A stretch of 64,000 bases of DNA from Tachypleus tridentatus (Eukaryota; Arthropoda; Merostomata; Xiphosura; Limulidae): assembly GCF_004210375.1 (NCBI RefSeq), contig NW_027467782.1:24221276-24285275 (forward strand). The letters are read 5' to 3'. Below, one piece after another: positions 39,270 to 51,210 of the stretch. The notes under the pieces are model-generated. The model was not told where the DNA came from, did not search any database, and worked only from the letters and a program-made list of their open reading frames with translations. How positions within the stretch are numbered: position 1 is the first letter of the stretch; each line of letters starts with the position of its first letter. The translations under genes and the position numbers were made by a program.

Positions 39270-40118
39270 TTACATTTTATATATCTGGTCAGTTTCAACT
39301 CAACTGATATTCATCACCATATATCTTTTAACATTTCATTCTCCTAACTAAAAGTTACATTTTATATATCTGGTCAGTTTCAACTCAACTGATATTCATC
39401 ATCATATTTCTTTTGATATTTTATTCTCATAATTGAATGTAACTTTTTATATATCTGGTCAGTTTCAACTCAACTGATATTCATCACCATATTTATTTTG
39501 ATATTTTATTCTCATAATTGAATGTAACTTTTTATATATCTGGTCAGTTTCAACTCAACTGATATTCATCATCATATTTCTTTTGATATTTTATTATCAT
39601 AATTGAATGTAACTTTTTATATATCTGGTCAGTTTCAACTCAACTGATATTCATCACCATATTTATTTTGATATTTTATTCTCCTAACTGAAAGTTACAT
39701 TTTATATATCTGGTCAGTTTCAACTCAACTGATATTCATCACCATATTTCTTTTGATACTTTATTCTCCTAATTGAATGTTACATTTTATATATCTGGTA
39801 AGTTTCAACTCAACTGATATTCATCACCATATATCTTTTGATATTTTATTCTCCTAATTGAATGTTACATTTTATATGTCTGGTAAGTTTCAACTCAACT
39901 GATATTCATCACCATATATCTTTTGATATTTTATTCTCCTAATTGAAAGTTACATTTTATACATCTGGTTGGTTTCATCTCAACTGATATTCATCATCAT
40001 ATTTCTTTTGATACTTTATTCTCCTAATTGAATGTTACATTTTATATATCTGGTCAGTTTCACCTCAACTGATATTCATCACCATATATCTTTTGATATT
40101 TTATTCTCCTAATTGCAG
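39270..40118. repeat. 85-bp tandem repeat, about 10 copies
   Basis: Ten head-to-tail units, each starting TTACATTTTATATATCTGGT (or TAACTTTTTATATATCTGGT) and containing TTTCAACTCAACTGATATTC. The first two starts are exactly 85 bp apart (39270, 39355). Copies differ by a few substitutions, and two sub-variants alternate in the middle (ATTTATTTTG and ATTTCTTTTG), hinting at higher-order structure. Confidence 0.95.
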
Positions 40119-40388
40119 TAGCCATCACTTCAGGCTAGAAATCATAAAGAAACAAAACACTAAAAATAACAAAGCTTTTTCATAATTTCGGACCTCACCT
40201 TTCAATGTTCCACAACCATTACCTTTGTAAGACTAGGTAATAATATGTTTGCTTGCAGATTTGAACAGTTAAAGAATATTAGTATTGCCCAACTCCCTAC
40301 AAAGCAGGACTCAAACAATAAGCAATAATAAGAGAGAAAAGGATTCCTGAAAAGTAAAAATAAGAAAAAAAGAAAATACCCAATCAAA

Positions 40389-40846
40389 GCCTCATCATAT
40401 CAGCATGATATGTAGGACAATACTGACATTGTTGGTTTCTATTCAACTGAAGGCATGCCTCGTCATATCAACATGATATGTAGGACAGTATTGACATTGT
40501 TGGTTTCTATTCAACTGAGTGCATGCCTCGTCATATCAGCATAGTATATAGGACAGTATTAACATTGTTGGTTTCTATTCAACTGAATGCATGCCTCGTC
40601 ATATCAACATAATATGTAGAACAGTATTGACATTGTTGGTTTCTATTCAACCAAGTGCATGCCTCGTCATATCAGCATGATATGTAGGACAATACTGACA
40701 TTGTTGGTTTCTATTCAACTGAAGGCATGCCTCGTCATATCAACATGATATGTAGGACAGTATTGACATTGTTGGTTTCTATTCAACTGAGTGCATGCCT
40801 TGTCATATCAACATGATATGTAGGACAGTATTGACATTGTTGGTTT
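40389..40846. repeat. 68-bp tandem repeat, about 6.7 copies
   Basis: Head-to-tail copies containing GCATGCCTCGTCATATCA, then GATATGTAGGACAGTATTGA and CATTGTTGGTTTCTATTCAA. Unit starts at 40389 and 40457 give a 68-bp period. Copies differ at one to five positions. It lies 270 bp from the 85-bp array but shares no sequence with it. Confidence 0.95.
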
Positions 40847-43800
40847 TCTCATTTTCTCTGTAATTTTCGTTATTTTCGTCTCATCTATAAACTTCGAGAA
40901 AAGCTTGAAAATACTAGGTTTTTATTCTGACTGTGACAAAGAAGCAAAATATATAATGGTTTTAGAATTGAGTTCACGATCCAATGTAAATAGACTGGGC
41001 TTCTTGTTCATGATGAAAAGTACTAGACTATATTAGTTAATATCAGCTTATTCAAGATAACACTTTTTTTTTACTGTGTTAAGTACTATGTAAATTTTGG
41101 ATGTTGATGTGTGGAATACGTTACACATACCATGGAAGTGTTACTTGGAGCCATCTCTCTGTTCACAGTCATTAATAACGAATGATTTCAGATCTGGTGT
41201 GAGGAACTGATCAAAGTAAGCTTTCGGCTGTTATTTTGTTTTCCAAAAACATTCACAACATGGTTATAACCAAATATTTTAACTACGTTCGTTTGGGTAG
41301 TTAGACAGTTACTGTCAGACTATAAAGATTTTTATATTTTTCAGGGTCTTGTAGACTTGGCCATTTGGTAAGTTGACCTGGTCAACGGTTACTGTTTTTA
41401 ATTACAATGAAACAATATTATCATTTACTCATCTCAGATTACCAATTATATGACCTTACAGATGTCTCAATTATAAATGTAGACCTCCCTGGCTGGAGAG
41501 AGGAGCAAGATAAAGCAATTAGGGATTATAAAGTCAACACTAGATGCTTCATAATGATAGACAACATGAGCTATGGTTACTCCTAGAGTATAATCTTTCT
41601 CTTCCAGTTTGGTTATTTGTCAACATTGAAATTTAATGAGATAATTTTTTTCTCAATGTCTTATATGAGTGTGCTGGAAATGCTCATTGTGCAACACCAT
41701 TATATAATTGAGCAAACTTTACGAGTCAATGTAGCATGTTCTGAAGAAATAAATAATGACTACGACCAAATAAATATAAACGTTCTGAACGTAAGGAACA
41801 AAACTGAAGGAACTCAGCGCCAATCCTGTTCACTTGATCTCCCACAACATGTGTTTTCATTCTGTTTGCAAACAAACTTAATCTGTATGAGGTTTGAGTG
41901 TTGGCTTACTTATAAGTTAACCAGACATCAAACATCACGAATCAGTTTCATCAGTAGCAGGGAGGGTCTATCCTTGAACCATTCATATGAGGTAGCTTTC
42001 ATGTAGTTTGAACTCATTCAATTGGATTATTTTAACTCGTGACTTGTCAACCAGACAGCTATGCTAAGATAAACATCAAAATAAGATATCTGCTGTGTGT
42101 TTCAAAGGATATATGTTGGCAACGACTTAGCTTGAAATAGAAACTGAGACCCTCTTTATTCAACTTATAGTGACATCTAAAGGTTCGCTATTCCTATTCT
42201 TTTTATCAACGAGATATTGCCAAAGACTATATCTTCCTACACACCATAAAGAGTCTGAACTCAGCAATAACACTAATACGACAATACTTACATTGCTCAA
42301 AAGCCTACATACGTCTTTCCAATATTTGGGGGTGTATATACAAAAGACATATTAGCAGCTTTTTTTCATACAAATTAGTCTTTCTGTACGTGATTAACTA
42401 ATAGTTATTTTTACTTCCAAAATTAACACATTATCAGTAAATTCTTTGAGATTAATATATTTAGATGTGGTTGCAATTTAACCACTACAATCACAAGTTG
42501 CAGAGTGTTTTATGACTATGACCAGTAAACGATGGATAACATGAATTCATTTCATTTACAGATCTGAAAAACGTTTGGGATTAGTTCAAGCACAAACACA
42601 TCACAAATGTGTTAGACCTGTAGCCCTTCGTAAATACTACGTAATGCACATAATGGGAAATATTCAACCTGCGAAACAAGTTAATATACATGTTATACCC
42701 AGCTCTAATGTGTATGCCTAAAACATGCTTTATTTTAATAAGGTTTTCAACTCCAAGCACTTCTTGAGCTTAGTGGAAAAGCTTGAAGGTGAATGAGACA
42801 ACTAAGGTACTTTCTACAGGGGTTTCAACATTGTGTTGGTATGGACATAAGATGTAGTTGCTGCTAGGTTTGGTACCAAAATAGTGTTGGCCAATGATTA
42901 CAATTACCATGGTGTCCCTCCTATCAGCTCTCAGTACTGAGCTGTGGCTTTGTTTGAACTGCTGTGAAATACACCAATCTACCACCGTCTATATATCAAG
43001 GTAAAGAACATGATGAGATCTGGGTTCTAGTAAAACAGAGGTTCATTATCACTATGAACCATGTTTCAAAGATTGTGTTTAACAATAAAACATACATTGA
43101 ATAGCACATGGTAGTAAGGATGAAATTAGTTAAAACACATGTAATGCTTATTCTGCAGTCATAATCACCAAAATCACAAAAATTAAGTGATTAAGTATGG
43201 ATCAACAAAGTCCATGCCCCCTTCTTTAAATGTTATCATATGAGGCCCAATATTTCATAGCCGTTGGCAGTTCTCATGGATTTACCCGATGGACATACTA
43301 TATATGATATTCAGGTGTTTATTTTGCACACCCTATGAGATCGATGTCACATTGTCCCTAAAATGAGACATTTACATCTTTCTAGACCTCATGCAATTAA
43401 TGTGCATAACCTCTAAAACGAGTAATTAACAAGTCCGCATATCCCACATTGCTACTACTGTGTGACTACTGAAATAAGTGAAAACTCTATGCACCCATTG
43501 CAGAGAGTGTATCATGTCCCTAAAATGAAGAGTCCAGCACTCTATTTTTCATCTAAATTCCCCTAATAAAACGTAAAATCATGACCCCTGCTTGTTTCTC
43601 AACATTTAACTTTTACCTAAATTAAGTATTAATTATTCTAAATGTTGTAACAACGTTCATGCAAGTTTTAGACATCACTGTTATTGAAGGACACCAACGT
43701 TTATTATTACACAAATATTCAACAATAGGCTGTTCCTCTGTGAGATTTGGAAAAGTTTCAAAGTTTTACCTTTAAACAGTACATTAATTAGTAAATGTTT

Positions 43801-44713
43801 TATTATATTTTGAGACTGAAATATTTATTGTGTAATAAGTAACGTTGGTTTCACTTAATAACCGTGTTCGAAGATGTAGAAACACAGATTAACATAAGCG
43901 AAGTTTCACCCACACTCTTGCATATCAAGTTCTGTGATAAAATAAGGGCAACTAAATGCCAGAAACTAAACTTTTCCTTATTAGTAGCAATAAAAGTAAA
44001 AATCTTTAGCAAGAGAATTGCCGCGAGTCAGCGTAGAAAGTAATAATTCAAAAAGTACTTTGATAAACAATGCAAGTTAATTTAAAACTTGGTATTATTC
44101 AACATTAACTGGTATTATAACAAACATTACTTAATTTAATTAACGTATCACATTTGTCATAATATAAATACTAGATTAATCCCCACCTTTATCAACTTAT
44201 TTAAGATATTCATCTCTGACGAGCTGTAAATAATGCGTCAATGTTTGTTTAATGAATACGCTTTGCATTATTATATGGAACACCAGAATGTAATAAAATA
44301 AATTATAGTTCTTGTATTCCAACAGGTTGGCTAAATGAGGTTTCTATTTATGCTAAGCTGGCATTCGTTTACCTTATATCTGAAAACAATAGACACTGGA
44401 AAAATGTGCAGGTGGTGGAGCTTCACACAGTGAAATGACGTCACATTCCACCTATAAGTAAATATCTACCCTTCAGTGCAGTCAGATGTCTCACGTAAGT
44501 AACTAGTGTTATAACATTATACAAAACAATGATATCGCATGCATAAACATGGTGTTTTCTTATATTGGTTTGTTTCATGCAAAACACATAACCTAATATG
44601 TTTTGTACAGTTAAAAATCAGTTATTACTTAATACTGTAACAACTTCAAGGATTATTTGACTAATTTACTCCTTTTAAACTTACGACTGCAAACTGAAGT
44701 ACATTACACTCAC
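40847..44713. other. Noncoding sequence, no supported feature
   Basis: No gene recognised. The 129-codon frame at 41617-42006 (+) has no motif or splice context I can support. Later immunoglobulin exons of the sidestep-like gene, and the 5' exons of RIOK2, would be expected somewhere around here on the minus strand but were not seen. Confidence 0.45.
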
Positions 44714-44917
44714 AATTAATGTCTACAATGACAGATGCGACTCCTGGTGAGGTAAGGTTAGTATTCGAAGCTTGACAGGTAAACTTAGCCATAAGATCTT
44801 TTCGTGTTAATTCTTGGAGAGTAAAATCGTTTCGAACAACTTGGTCTTCAGTAATTTGGAAACTTTTGTCCAATAGTACAGAATTTCTCCACCAGGTAAC
44901 GAGTGTCGGAAAATTCC
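44714..44917 (-). CDS. Sidestep-family cell-surface protein, second-Ig exon (partial)
   Basis: A 204-bp phase 1-1 exon between acceptor TTTATATTCAG and donor GTGAGTGT. It encodes the second half of an immunoglobulin domain: VTWWRNSVLLD (the Trp of the core), then NDFTLQELTRKDLMAKFTCQ and ASNTNLTSPGVASVIVDIN. The pairing of a 'TWWR' strand with 'L.R.DL.A.(F/L)TCQASNTNLT' is typical of domain 2 in the Drosophila sidestep/sidestep-like family of axon-guidance receptors, which act as transmembrane ligands for Beat proteins. The first half of this Ig domain, with its N-terminal Cys, should be on a separate upstream exon, which I did not find. Which paralogue this is cannot be told. Confidence 0.85.
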
Positions 44918-45289
44918 CTGAATATAAACAAAAAAATATCTTAGCAGTTTTATGGTATTTAAAGAACAGGAACAAGAAATATCATTGAAATACAAAATTC
45001 TAGCTGTCAAAAAATGAACAATTTAAAATCAAGATGAATCAATATATTAATATATATTGATAATATATAACAATATATTACTGATAATCTATAAAGTACA
45101 ATAAACAGCACATTCCAATAATAACTTTTAACATTCATATTTTTGTATTAGTTTTCGAATTCATTATAAAAAATATTTTTGATGTTTGAATTATTTGCTT
45201 GAGTTTTATTGTTTCCTTACGAGTTTTATCCATGAAGAAAACTAAACAAAGCAGATTGTTCTTATTTAATTCACAAAAGTGAAATATAT

Positions 45290-46197
45290 ATGTAAAAACG
45301 GCTCGTTTGGGTTGAGAAAATATTTTACGTAGAGGAGCGAACAACGTTTCGACCTTCTTCGGTCATTGTCAGGTTCACAAAGAAAGAAAGAAGTAACTGA
45401 CCGGAAGCTGACCATATGTTTGAAGGGGGTTGTGTAACTGAGAGTCGGAATGCAGAGGGCATGCTTAGATGTTTGAATATATAATTTTATGTTATTTATT
45501 TTATTATTTTTAATATAGGTATAAAGGTCTTCCTTTGCATTGGTTTATTTTAGGCTTGAGTTGTTGCATAAGTAAGGCTTCTTTAATTTTACGTTTGTTT
45601 ATGTTTGTTTCTTTATTTAGTATTTGAGTGTTTTCTATGGTTATGTTGTGTTTATTTGACTTGCAGTGTTCAAAAACGTGTGAAGGTGACTTTTTATGTT
45701 CTTTGAATCTGGTTTCCATTTTTCTACTTGCTTCTCCCACATAGAAATCGTGGCAGTTATCACATTGTATTTTATAATTAATGTTGGTGTGGTGTTTGTC
45801 AGTGTAGTTTTTACATAGTATAGACTTCAGTTTTGTGCCTGGTTTTTGAATAAATTTGGTATTAACTGGAATGTCATATTGTGTTACTAGTTTTAGCCAA
45901 ATGTTGGTTATTTGTCTGCTGATGTCGAAAATATATGGTATGCAGCAGTATATGGTTTAGTGATTTTTTGATTCGTGAGATATATTTGCTTTTGTTACTT
46001 GATTTTGCTTTCTGTCTAGGTGTGTGCGTAAAATGTTTTCTACGGTTTGTGGAGGAAACTTATTGATGTTGATGAAGTATTGTTTTATTTTGTCTAATTC
46101 ATCGTCAATTTTATCTGGTGAGCATAGTTTTATAGCTGTGTTTATTTGTTTTTTAGTATGTTGAGTTTTTGTTTGTTTCATGTGCTGAGACCCAATT
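45290..46197 (-). mobile_element. Penelope-like element copy A, 5'-truncated, inverted
   Basis: Minus-strand partial copy. From its 5' side it encodes the linker KFPPQTVENILRTHLDRKQN (46181-45957), then pieces matching PVNTKFIQKPGTKLKSILCK and the GIY-YIG nuclease core DFYVGEASRKMETRFKEHKK (about 45750-45690), ending with LKPKINQCKGRPLYLY at 45510. The nuclease cuts DNA at the insertion site in this class. After the coding part lies a terminal segment (45290-45480) with a hammerhead-like motif. Stops and a frame change interrupt the linker. The upstream reverse transcriptase is missing because the copy is truncated near 46197, head-on to copy B. Confidence 0.85.
45343..45374 (-). ncRNA. Hammerhead-ribozyme-like core (probably inactive)
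   Basis: On the minus strand the order is CCTGACAA, TGACC, loop GAAGAA, GGTC, GAAACG. This is the CUGANGA - stem II - GAAA layout of the hammerhead motif that Penelope-like elements carry in their terminal repeats. The expected G of CUGANGA is A here (CUGACAA), a change that should abolish cleavage. Stems I and III are short, as is usual for this class. Confidence 0.45.
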
Positions 46198-46384
46198 CAT
46201 CCAACTGTGTCTGGATATGAAGGCCAAAAGGAACAATGGCAGATCATCTGTTCTGAAAAAGTATGGCCCACTAGGAAGGAAAATAACTCCAGGTGGGATG
46301 CTGTGGTAAAGATTGAAGTTTCATAGCATACAGGAAAGACAGTTGCAAACAGCAGAGGTGCAAAGAAGGTGCCATCAACTTGTA

Positions 46385-46657
46385 TGCTGCATTAAATCAG
46401 AGATTAACGGACTTATACAACGAAACATAAACCAAATCAACACTAGGAATGACAGAGACAAAAAGATCTGCCACAACAAAAACTAAAAAACTAAGATGCA
46501 AACAACAGAAAAGACACCACGAAAAAGTGTTGACCAACCTCATAATTAACATATCCGACCGACAATTAAACGCAGACGAGATACATCTACTTAACAAAGG
46601 ACTCAACTTGCAATAACACCCAGGTACATTCCAACCTAAGAAGATCTAGTCAGGAGA
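46385..46657 (+). mobile_element. Penelope-like element copy B, upstream part
   Basis: Decayed + strand coding sequence around 46400-46657 reads pieces such as RNINQINTRNDRDKK and LAITPRYIPT, the N-terminal region upstream of the reverse transcriptase in this class. It stops at the hAT insertion and resumes at 51406. Confidence 0.65.
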
Positions 46658-46665
46658 GTTGCGAT
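46658..46665. repeat. Target-site duplication of hAT element 1 (left)
   Basis: GTTGCGAT, identical to 51398-51405. Eight bp is the hAT hallmark, and all eight positions match, pointing to a fairly recent insertion. Confidence 0.95.
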
Positions 46666-46869
46666 CAGTGGTGGGATTCAGGGAATTCGCAGGGGTTCGC
46701 GCGAACCCGTTCTTAAAAATTTTTGAGCTTAGCGAACCCGTTGATGGCTTCAATTATACCGTCGAATTGTTGATGTCGTGGAAACTGATTGCGTCACACT
46801 TCATCACACATTTGGACAAGAAAGATTTAATGAGAAAATCACAGACCGTATTATTGACAAAGTTCGTCA

Positions 46870-47261
46870 AGTGAATGCAGTCAGTTTCTTAATTGTCCAT
46901 ACGTTGAACCCCATCTCGTCGATGTAGATGACACGGGGTGCGCGAAGTGCCGTCTCCATGAACCACAGGGCATAGTCTTTCCTTTCAGCCTTCACGTCAG
47001 GCCGATTTCTGTCGGCTGGGGCGGCTTGCAGTTTCTTCAGAGTGAAAAGCATTCCATGACAAATTTCCCCAGATGTTGTGGGGTGACAGAAGGCTTATCT
47101 GGAAACTGTCTCCGGAGCTCAGCACCACAGATAATAGATAAAGTAGATAGCCACACTTCTCCCATTTGCATGTCGGCGCGTGTGACCGTTTTCCTATTAC
47201 CATTCCCGCTACGGGGGAAAATCGATAGAGTAAGTAACTCGCTTGCTTGCGCTGCAGTCAT
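46870..47261 (-). pseudogene. IS630/Tc1-like transposase fragment (left arm)
   Basis: The frame starts near 47261 (MTAAQASELLTLSIFPRSGN), reads to VTPQHLGKFVMECFS, then shifts frame near 47040 and continues KLQAAPADRNRPDVKAERKD and ALRAPRVIYIDEMGFNVWT. 'IYIDEMGFNVWT' matches the first catalytic Asp block of the IS630/Tc1/mariner superfamily (family form 'IFxDExGFN'). It ends before the second and third catalytic residues, so it is a dead fragment. A diverged copy in the opposite orientation lies at 48296-48480. Confidence 0.6.
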
Positions 47262-47679
47262 GTCGGCTTATGCACGAGTCATCATAAGCGTGCATTCGTT
47301 TAAGCCCCATTCATAAGTTAAAGAAGATCGTATAGTAGGCCTACATGTCTTCACATCAACGTAATAAGTAGATTTAATCATTTCCATACTTAGAGCTGAA
47401 ATAGAGCACTTAGTTTGAATAAATTAAGACGTACTATATTAAGGCACTGAAAGGGCCTGAAGACCGAAGAATACCAAAGAGTGGCAAAGAACAAGGTCAC
47501 TGTGAACCGCGCGCGGGCTACGCAACACCCCATAACTGCGGAGGTGACGTAGGCTTTTGTCCTTGTGCACTGACCGGCGAACAGGAGTGTGCTCTCCGCA
47601 GAGACCTTGAGAACAATAAAGAGTCACGTCCGGCAGGGAATCTGAGGAGGGAACGTCACAAGTGTGATTGAAACAATGG

Positions 47680-48168
47680 TCAGGTCACTCTAGCCTCAAA
47701 AAGTTTGTTTATTGCTTCTCGCAAAACTTCATGTAAAAATTTACCAGAAACTCCGTTAACAAGAAAATACGCAAGAGGCAATTTCCAATACGACTTAATC
47801 CCTACAGCTGAAGTTGAGGTGCACCTTTTCTTGATAGGCGGTTGCTGAAGACGGTCAGGGAAGTCAAAAATGCTGGGAACGGCGTTTCCATGCAGTCTTT
47901 TTCGCGATAATATAGAAAAAGAACAATCTGAATCGATAAAGCAGTCAGACTCAAAATATTTCGAACAGAGGACAGCCGATTTGGAAGGATTAAAATTTTC
48001 CCGCCGTGTGGCTAAAATCCATTTTGTACGTAATTCATGATCTGATGGAAACCGGTGAAAAGAAATTTCTGATCCCTTCACACGATAATTTCGGCAGTTA
48101 AACGCATTGCACGTTCTTCGATTTGTCCTCGAGGTTCGTTCAGAATTTACATTAGCCATTCTATTCAA
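47680..48168 (-). pseudogene. THAP-domain protein fragment with altered zinc ligand
   Basis: A 162-residue frame whose first 100 residues are a THAP DNA-binding domain (C2CH zinc finger, used by P-element-like transposases and their host derivatives). Visible features are CNAFNC at about 22-27, FHRFPSD, the conserved Trp in TKWILATRREN, LCSKYFESDCF and AVPSIF. In THAP domains the second ligand pair is C-x2-H (as in CSxHF). Here that His is Tyr (CSKYF), which should weaken zinc binding. No transposase catalytic region follows. It sits between two inverted IS630-like fragments inside hAT element 1. Confidence 0.7.
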
Positions 48169-48287
48169 TCAATAAAAAATAAGAGTGGAGACGACGCAGA
48201 TGATGCACGAATGACGTGAAGACCACAGAATGAATTCTACATTCAAGTGATTTACTTGTAAGTACGAAGGAAACACATGGGCAGACA

Positions 48288-48480
48288 CATGTCGGTTGCA
48301 GCCGCTTGTGGCAAGCGTTACTTACTCTATCGATTTTCCCCATCTCAATAGAATTTTGGTCACAACGCGGAAGTCAGTCTGGCTATCTACATTATCTATT
48401 ATCTATGCTCAGCACTCAACTTTGTCAGCTTATTCATCTCGTCATAATGCTTTTTCGGAATGCGCGCAGCTAGCTGTCTG
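48288..48480 (+). pseudogene. IS630/Tc1-like transposase fragment (right arm)
   Basis: The + strand here is the inverted partner of 47113-47266. Shared blocks include GTTACTTACTCTATCGATTT plus TCCCC, and GGCTATCTAC with ATCTATTATCTATG. The encoded piece SVWLSTLSIIYAQH matches EVWLSTLSIICGAE of the left arm. It is shorter than the left arm and loses similarity after about 48413. Confidence 0.6.
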
Positions 48481-49077
48481 ACTGATGGCTGGCAAATCAC
48501 AATTCAGCTAGTGTGACGTGGCATCGAATAGAATGCTTCTGTTGTTAGTCGATGTTCGACGTGTCTTTAGCCATCTTTGAAACAGTATTTACTTTAACGG
48601 ACGAAGGGTCTAACTATGATTGATTTCTCGTTTCATTTGTATATAATCAAGTCCCTTGAAATTTGACTCATTTATTCTCGAATACTTTTCGTGGAAGCAT
48701 CATAAAGTAAGTGAATTTCTATTTAAATTGTGTTTTCAATCCATACGTAAAGTTCAATTAATTAGTTCAACCCAATTAAGTTCAATTAAATTGTCCTAAG
48801 GCGGGAATTATAAACTACAGTTTCACTCAGCTGTAGCACATCTTTTATTTCGGAACAAAGAAAGGTAATTTATTATTTTCTTTTCAACTTTTCTGTGTCT
48901 AATTCCATTTATAACTGTATTGTTTAACTATCAGTCTAATTTAGTTTTAAATTATGTTTCAATATTTACGCCTCACTCTGTAAAAGAAAGTAATTTAACA
49001 TAAAGACCTTACATAAGTTTTATAGTGAAGGTCTTAAAAATACTTTTCATTTCAGTGCTCGGACGTCGGACCCTAAA
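48481..49077 (+). promoter_or_regulatory. Probable 5' region of the hAT 1 transposase
   Basis: Noncoding DNA between the composite left half and the transposase frame. A likely acceptor TTTTCATTTCAG (about 49045-49056) lies just before the first ATG at 49078, suggesting a spliced 5' leader. No clear promoter element is identified. Confidence 0.3.
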
Positions 49078-51210
49078 ATGAAGAGACAAAAGGATATGGA
49101 TAGCTTTTTTCGTAAAGTTCCTAGAACCGAACCTTTAAAGCAAGATGCAAATGACGATGAAACAAAGTTAATTTTACGGCATTATTCTAATGAAAGTTGT
49201 ACTGCGAATGTCGCTGAAGGTAAATGTGAAGAAGTTGAAACACTCGATCTTCCAGATTGCTGGAGTATAGAACAGTATATGAACTTCAAGGAAAAGTACG
49301 ATGGGTTGATTGTTCGTAGTAAAATGTTGGATGTGATATATGTTCCAAATTTTATTTTAAATTAGTGAACATGAAAGGAATTCACATGTCACAAGAATGG
49401 GTCACTTGCAGTGTTCAACCTTCTGGAAGAGATAAAAAAATTCAACAAGCTTCCCTAAGAAAGAAGATGAATAAACACTTTTCATCAAAAGCTCACAGCA
49501 TTTGTATTACGCACCGAAAAGATCGTGCTAATAATTCGATTGAGAAATGCATTGACAAATTGAACAGCAAGTATGTGGATTCTACTAATAGAGTTTTAAT
49601 ACAATCTACAGTCTAGCAAAAGAAATCGTCCCTTTTCTGATGTCAAAGATGAGATTCAGCTTCAAATGAAAAATGGAGTAGATTTGGGTATTGGACTCCA
49701 TTCTCGAAAAACTGCTGTGAAAATAACAGATCACATTGCAAATGAGATAAGGAAAGAGGTATTCACAAAAATTATTGAACAGAAATTAAAGATCTGTGTC
49801 ATCATTGATGAAAGTTCAACCATATCCAGTAAGCCCGTACTCGTTACTTTCTTAAAGATTGAAGACTGCTATATATCTCCAACTATTTTTTTGGATTTGG
49901 TCGAATTGAATGGACGAGGAGCAGAAACAATATACACGTCATTGTTGAACAGTTTGCACCGTGCCGGATTCGATAATGAATATTTGAAAACTAATTTGAT
50001 TGCTTTCTGTTCAGATGGGGCAAGCGTAATGCTTGGCCGTAATTCTGGAGTGGGCGCTCGATTTAAAAGCAATTTCCCCAATATTATCATTTGGCATTGC
50101 CTAAATCATCGATTACAACTTATTTTGGATGATTCTGTCAGAGAAGTAGAACAAGTGAATCACTTCAAAATATTCATGGATAAAATCTACACAATCTTTC
50201 ACCAATCAAACAAAAACCAAATGGACCTTTTCAAAATTTCAGAAGAACTTGGCCATCAAATTCTGAAGATAGGAAGAGTTTTGGGACCAAGATGGGCTGC
50301 TTGCAGTTTGAGATCTGCACTTGCTGTATGGCGTGTTTATCCAGCATTGTACAGATATTTCTCTAGTGACACGAAATTTTCAGGAATGGCTGCGCGTCTT
50401 GGCAATACATATTTCTTTCATGACTTGGCACTGATGATAGATATACTGACAGAAATTTCTTTACTTTCTGATGCCCTTCAAGCTAGATGTTTAACCTTGT
50501 CAAGAGCTGAGAAACTGATAAAGAGATCTATTAAGGCTTTTGAAATACTGAAAGAAGGTATTGGAAGATTTGAAAAAGAAATCGACGATAGAATTTCTTC
50601 TGATGAATTTAAGGATATCCATTTTATCAAAAATAATAGATTTGTTAGACTTCCTCGTAACAATTTACTTGATGTAATAATCGAAAATATGAAAAAAAGG
50701 CTGATGGACTGCGATCATTTAATATCCAAGAACAATGACCGGGAAGCTGACAACAAACTTCATGAATTGCTGAACTTGCTGGAACCAAATACTTGGAATA
50801 TTCAGGAAATTGTTGTCCCATGGAAAGCTGCGGAAGAAAAGTTGAATGGCTTCTGTAAAATATTTCATCACAACATTCCCATTAATGATTTTCGTGATTA
50901 TGTGGAAAATGTCCTGAAAGATTTTAATAATCCTGTAATTCCTGAGAGTATACAAAAGGCGAAAACCATTATGAATACGATTGCCATCAGTTCTGCAGAG
51001 GCAGAAAGAGGGTTTTCAAGAATGAATATTATATACTCAGATAAAAGAAGCCGCCTCACAGTAGAAAATGTCAGAAACCTATTGACGATTAATCTTATTG
51101 GCCTTCCTTTCGATTTATGGGATGCTACTCCTTTTGTTAAAACATGGCTTCGCAATAATCACAGTGCAGATGATAATAGAGTGAAACAGAAAAAAAACGG
51201 ACAAATATGA
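49078..51210 (+). pseudogene. hAT transposase (KIAA1586/ZMYM6-like lineage), frameshifted near N-terminus
   Basis: Three frames cover one protein: 49078-49365 (MKRQKDMDSFFRK start), 49365-49616 (zinc-finger-like region with EWVTC and HFSSKAH) and 49666-51210 (514 codons). The long part has the hAT RNase-H-like core: CVIIDESS with the first catalytic Asp, FCSDGASVMLGRNSGV with the second, HCLNHRLQL, then an alpha-helical insertion, and SSAEAERGFSRMN with the catalytic Glu and the start of the C-terminal dimerisation domain. The type resembles animal KIAA1586-like proteins. Two shifts, near 49590-49640 and near 49365, break the N-terminus unless an intron bridges them; the catalytic half is fully open. 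The element's termini are intact, so recent activity is plausible. Confidence 0.85.

Noticed and set aside
41617-42006. 129-codon + strand frame as a gene
   Set aside because: No recognisable motif, no splice or start context, and frames of this length are expected occasionally in the window.
42770-42985. Minus-strand frame with Trp/Cys-rich start as an exon of RIOK2 or the sidestep-like gene
   Set aside because: It matches neither the RIO2 N-terminal motifs nor an Ig domain, and lacks convincing splice sites.
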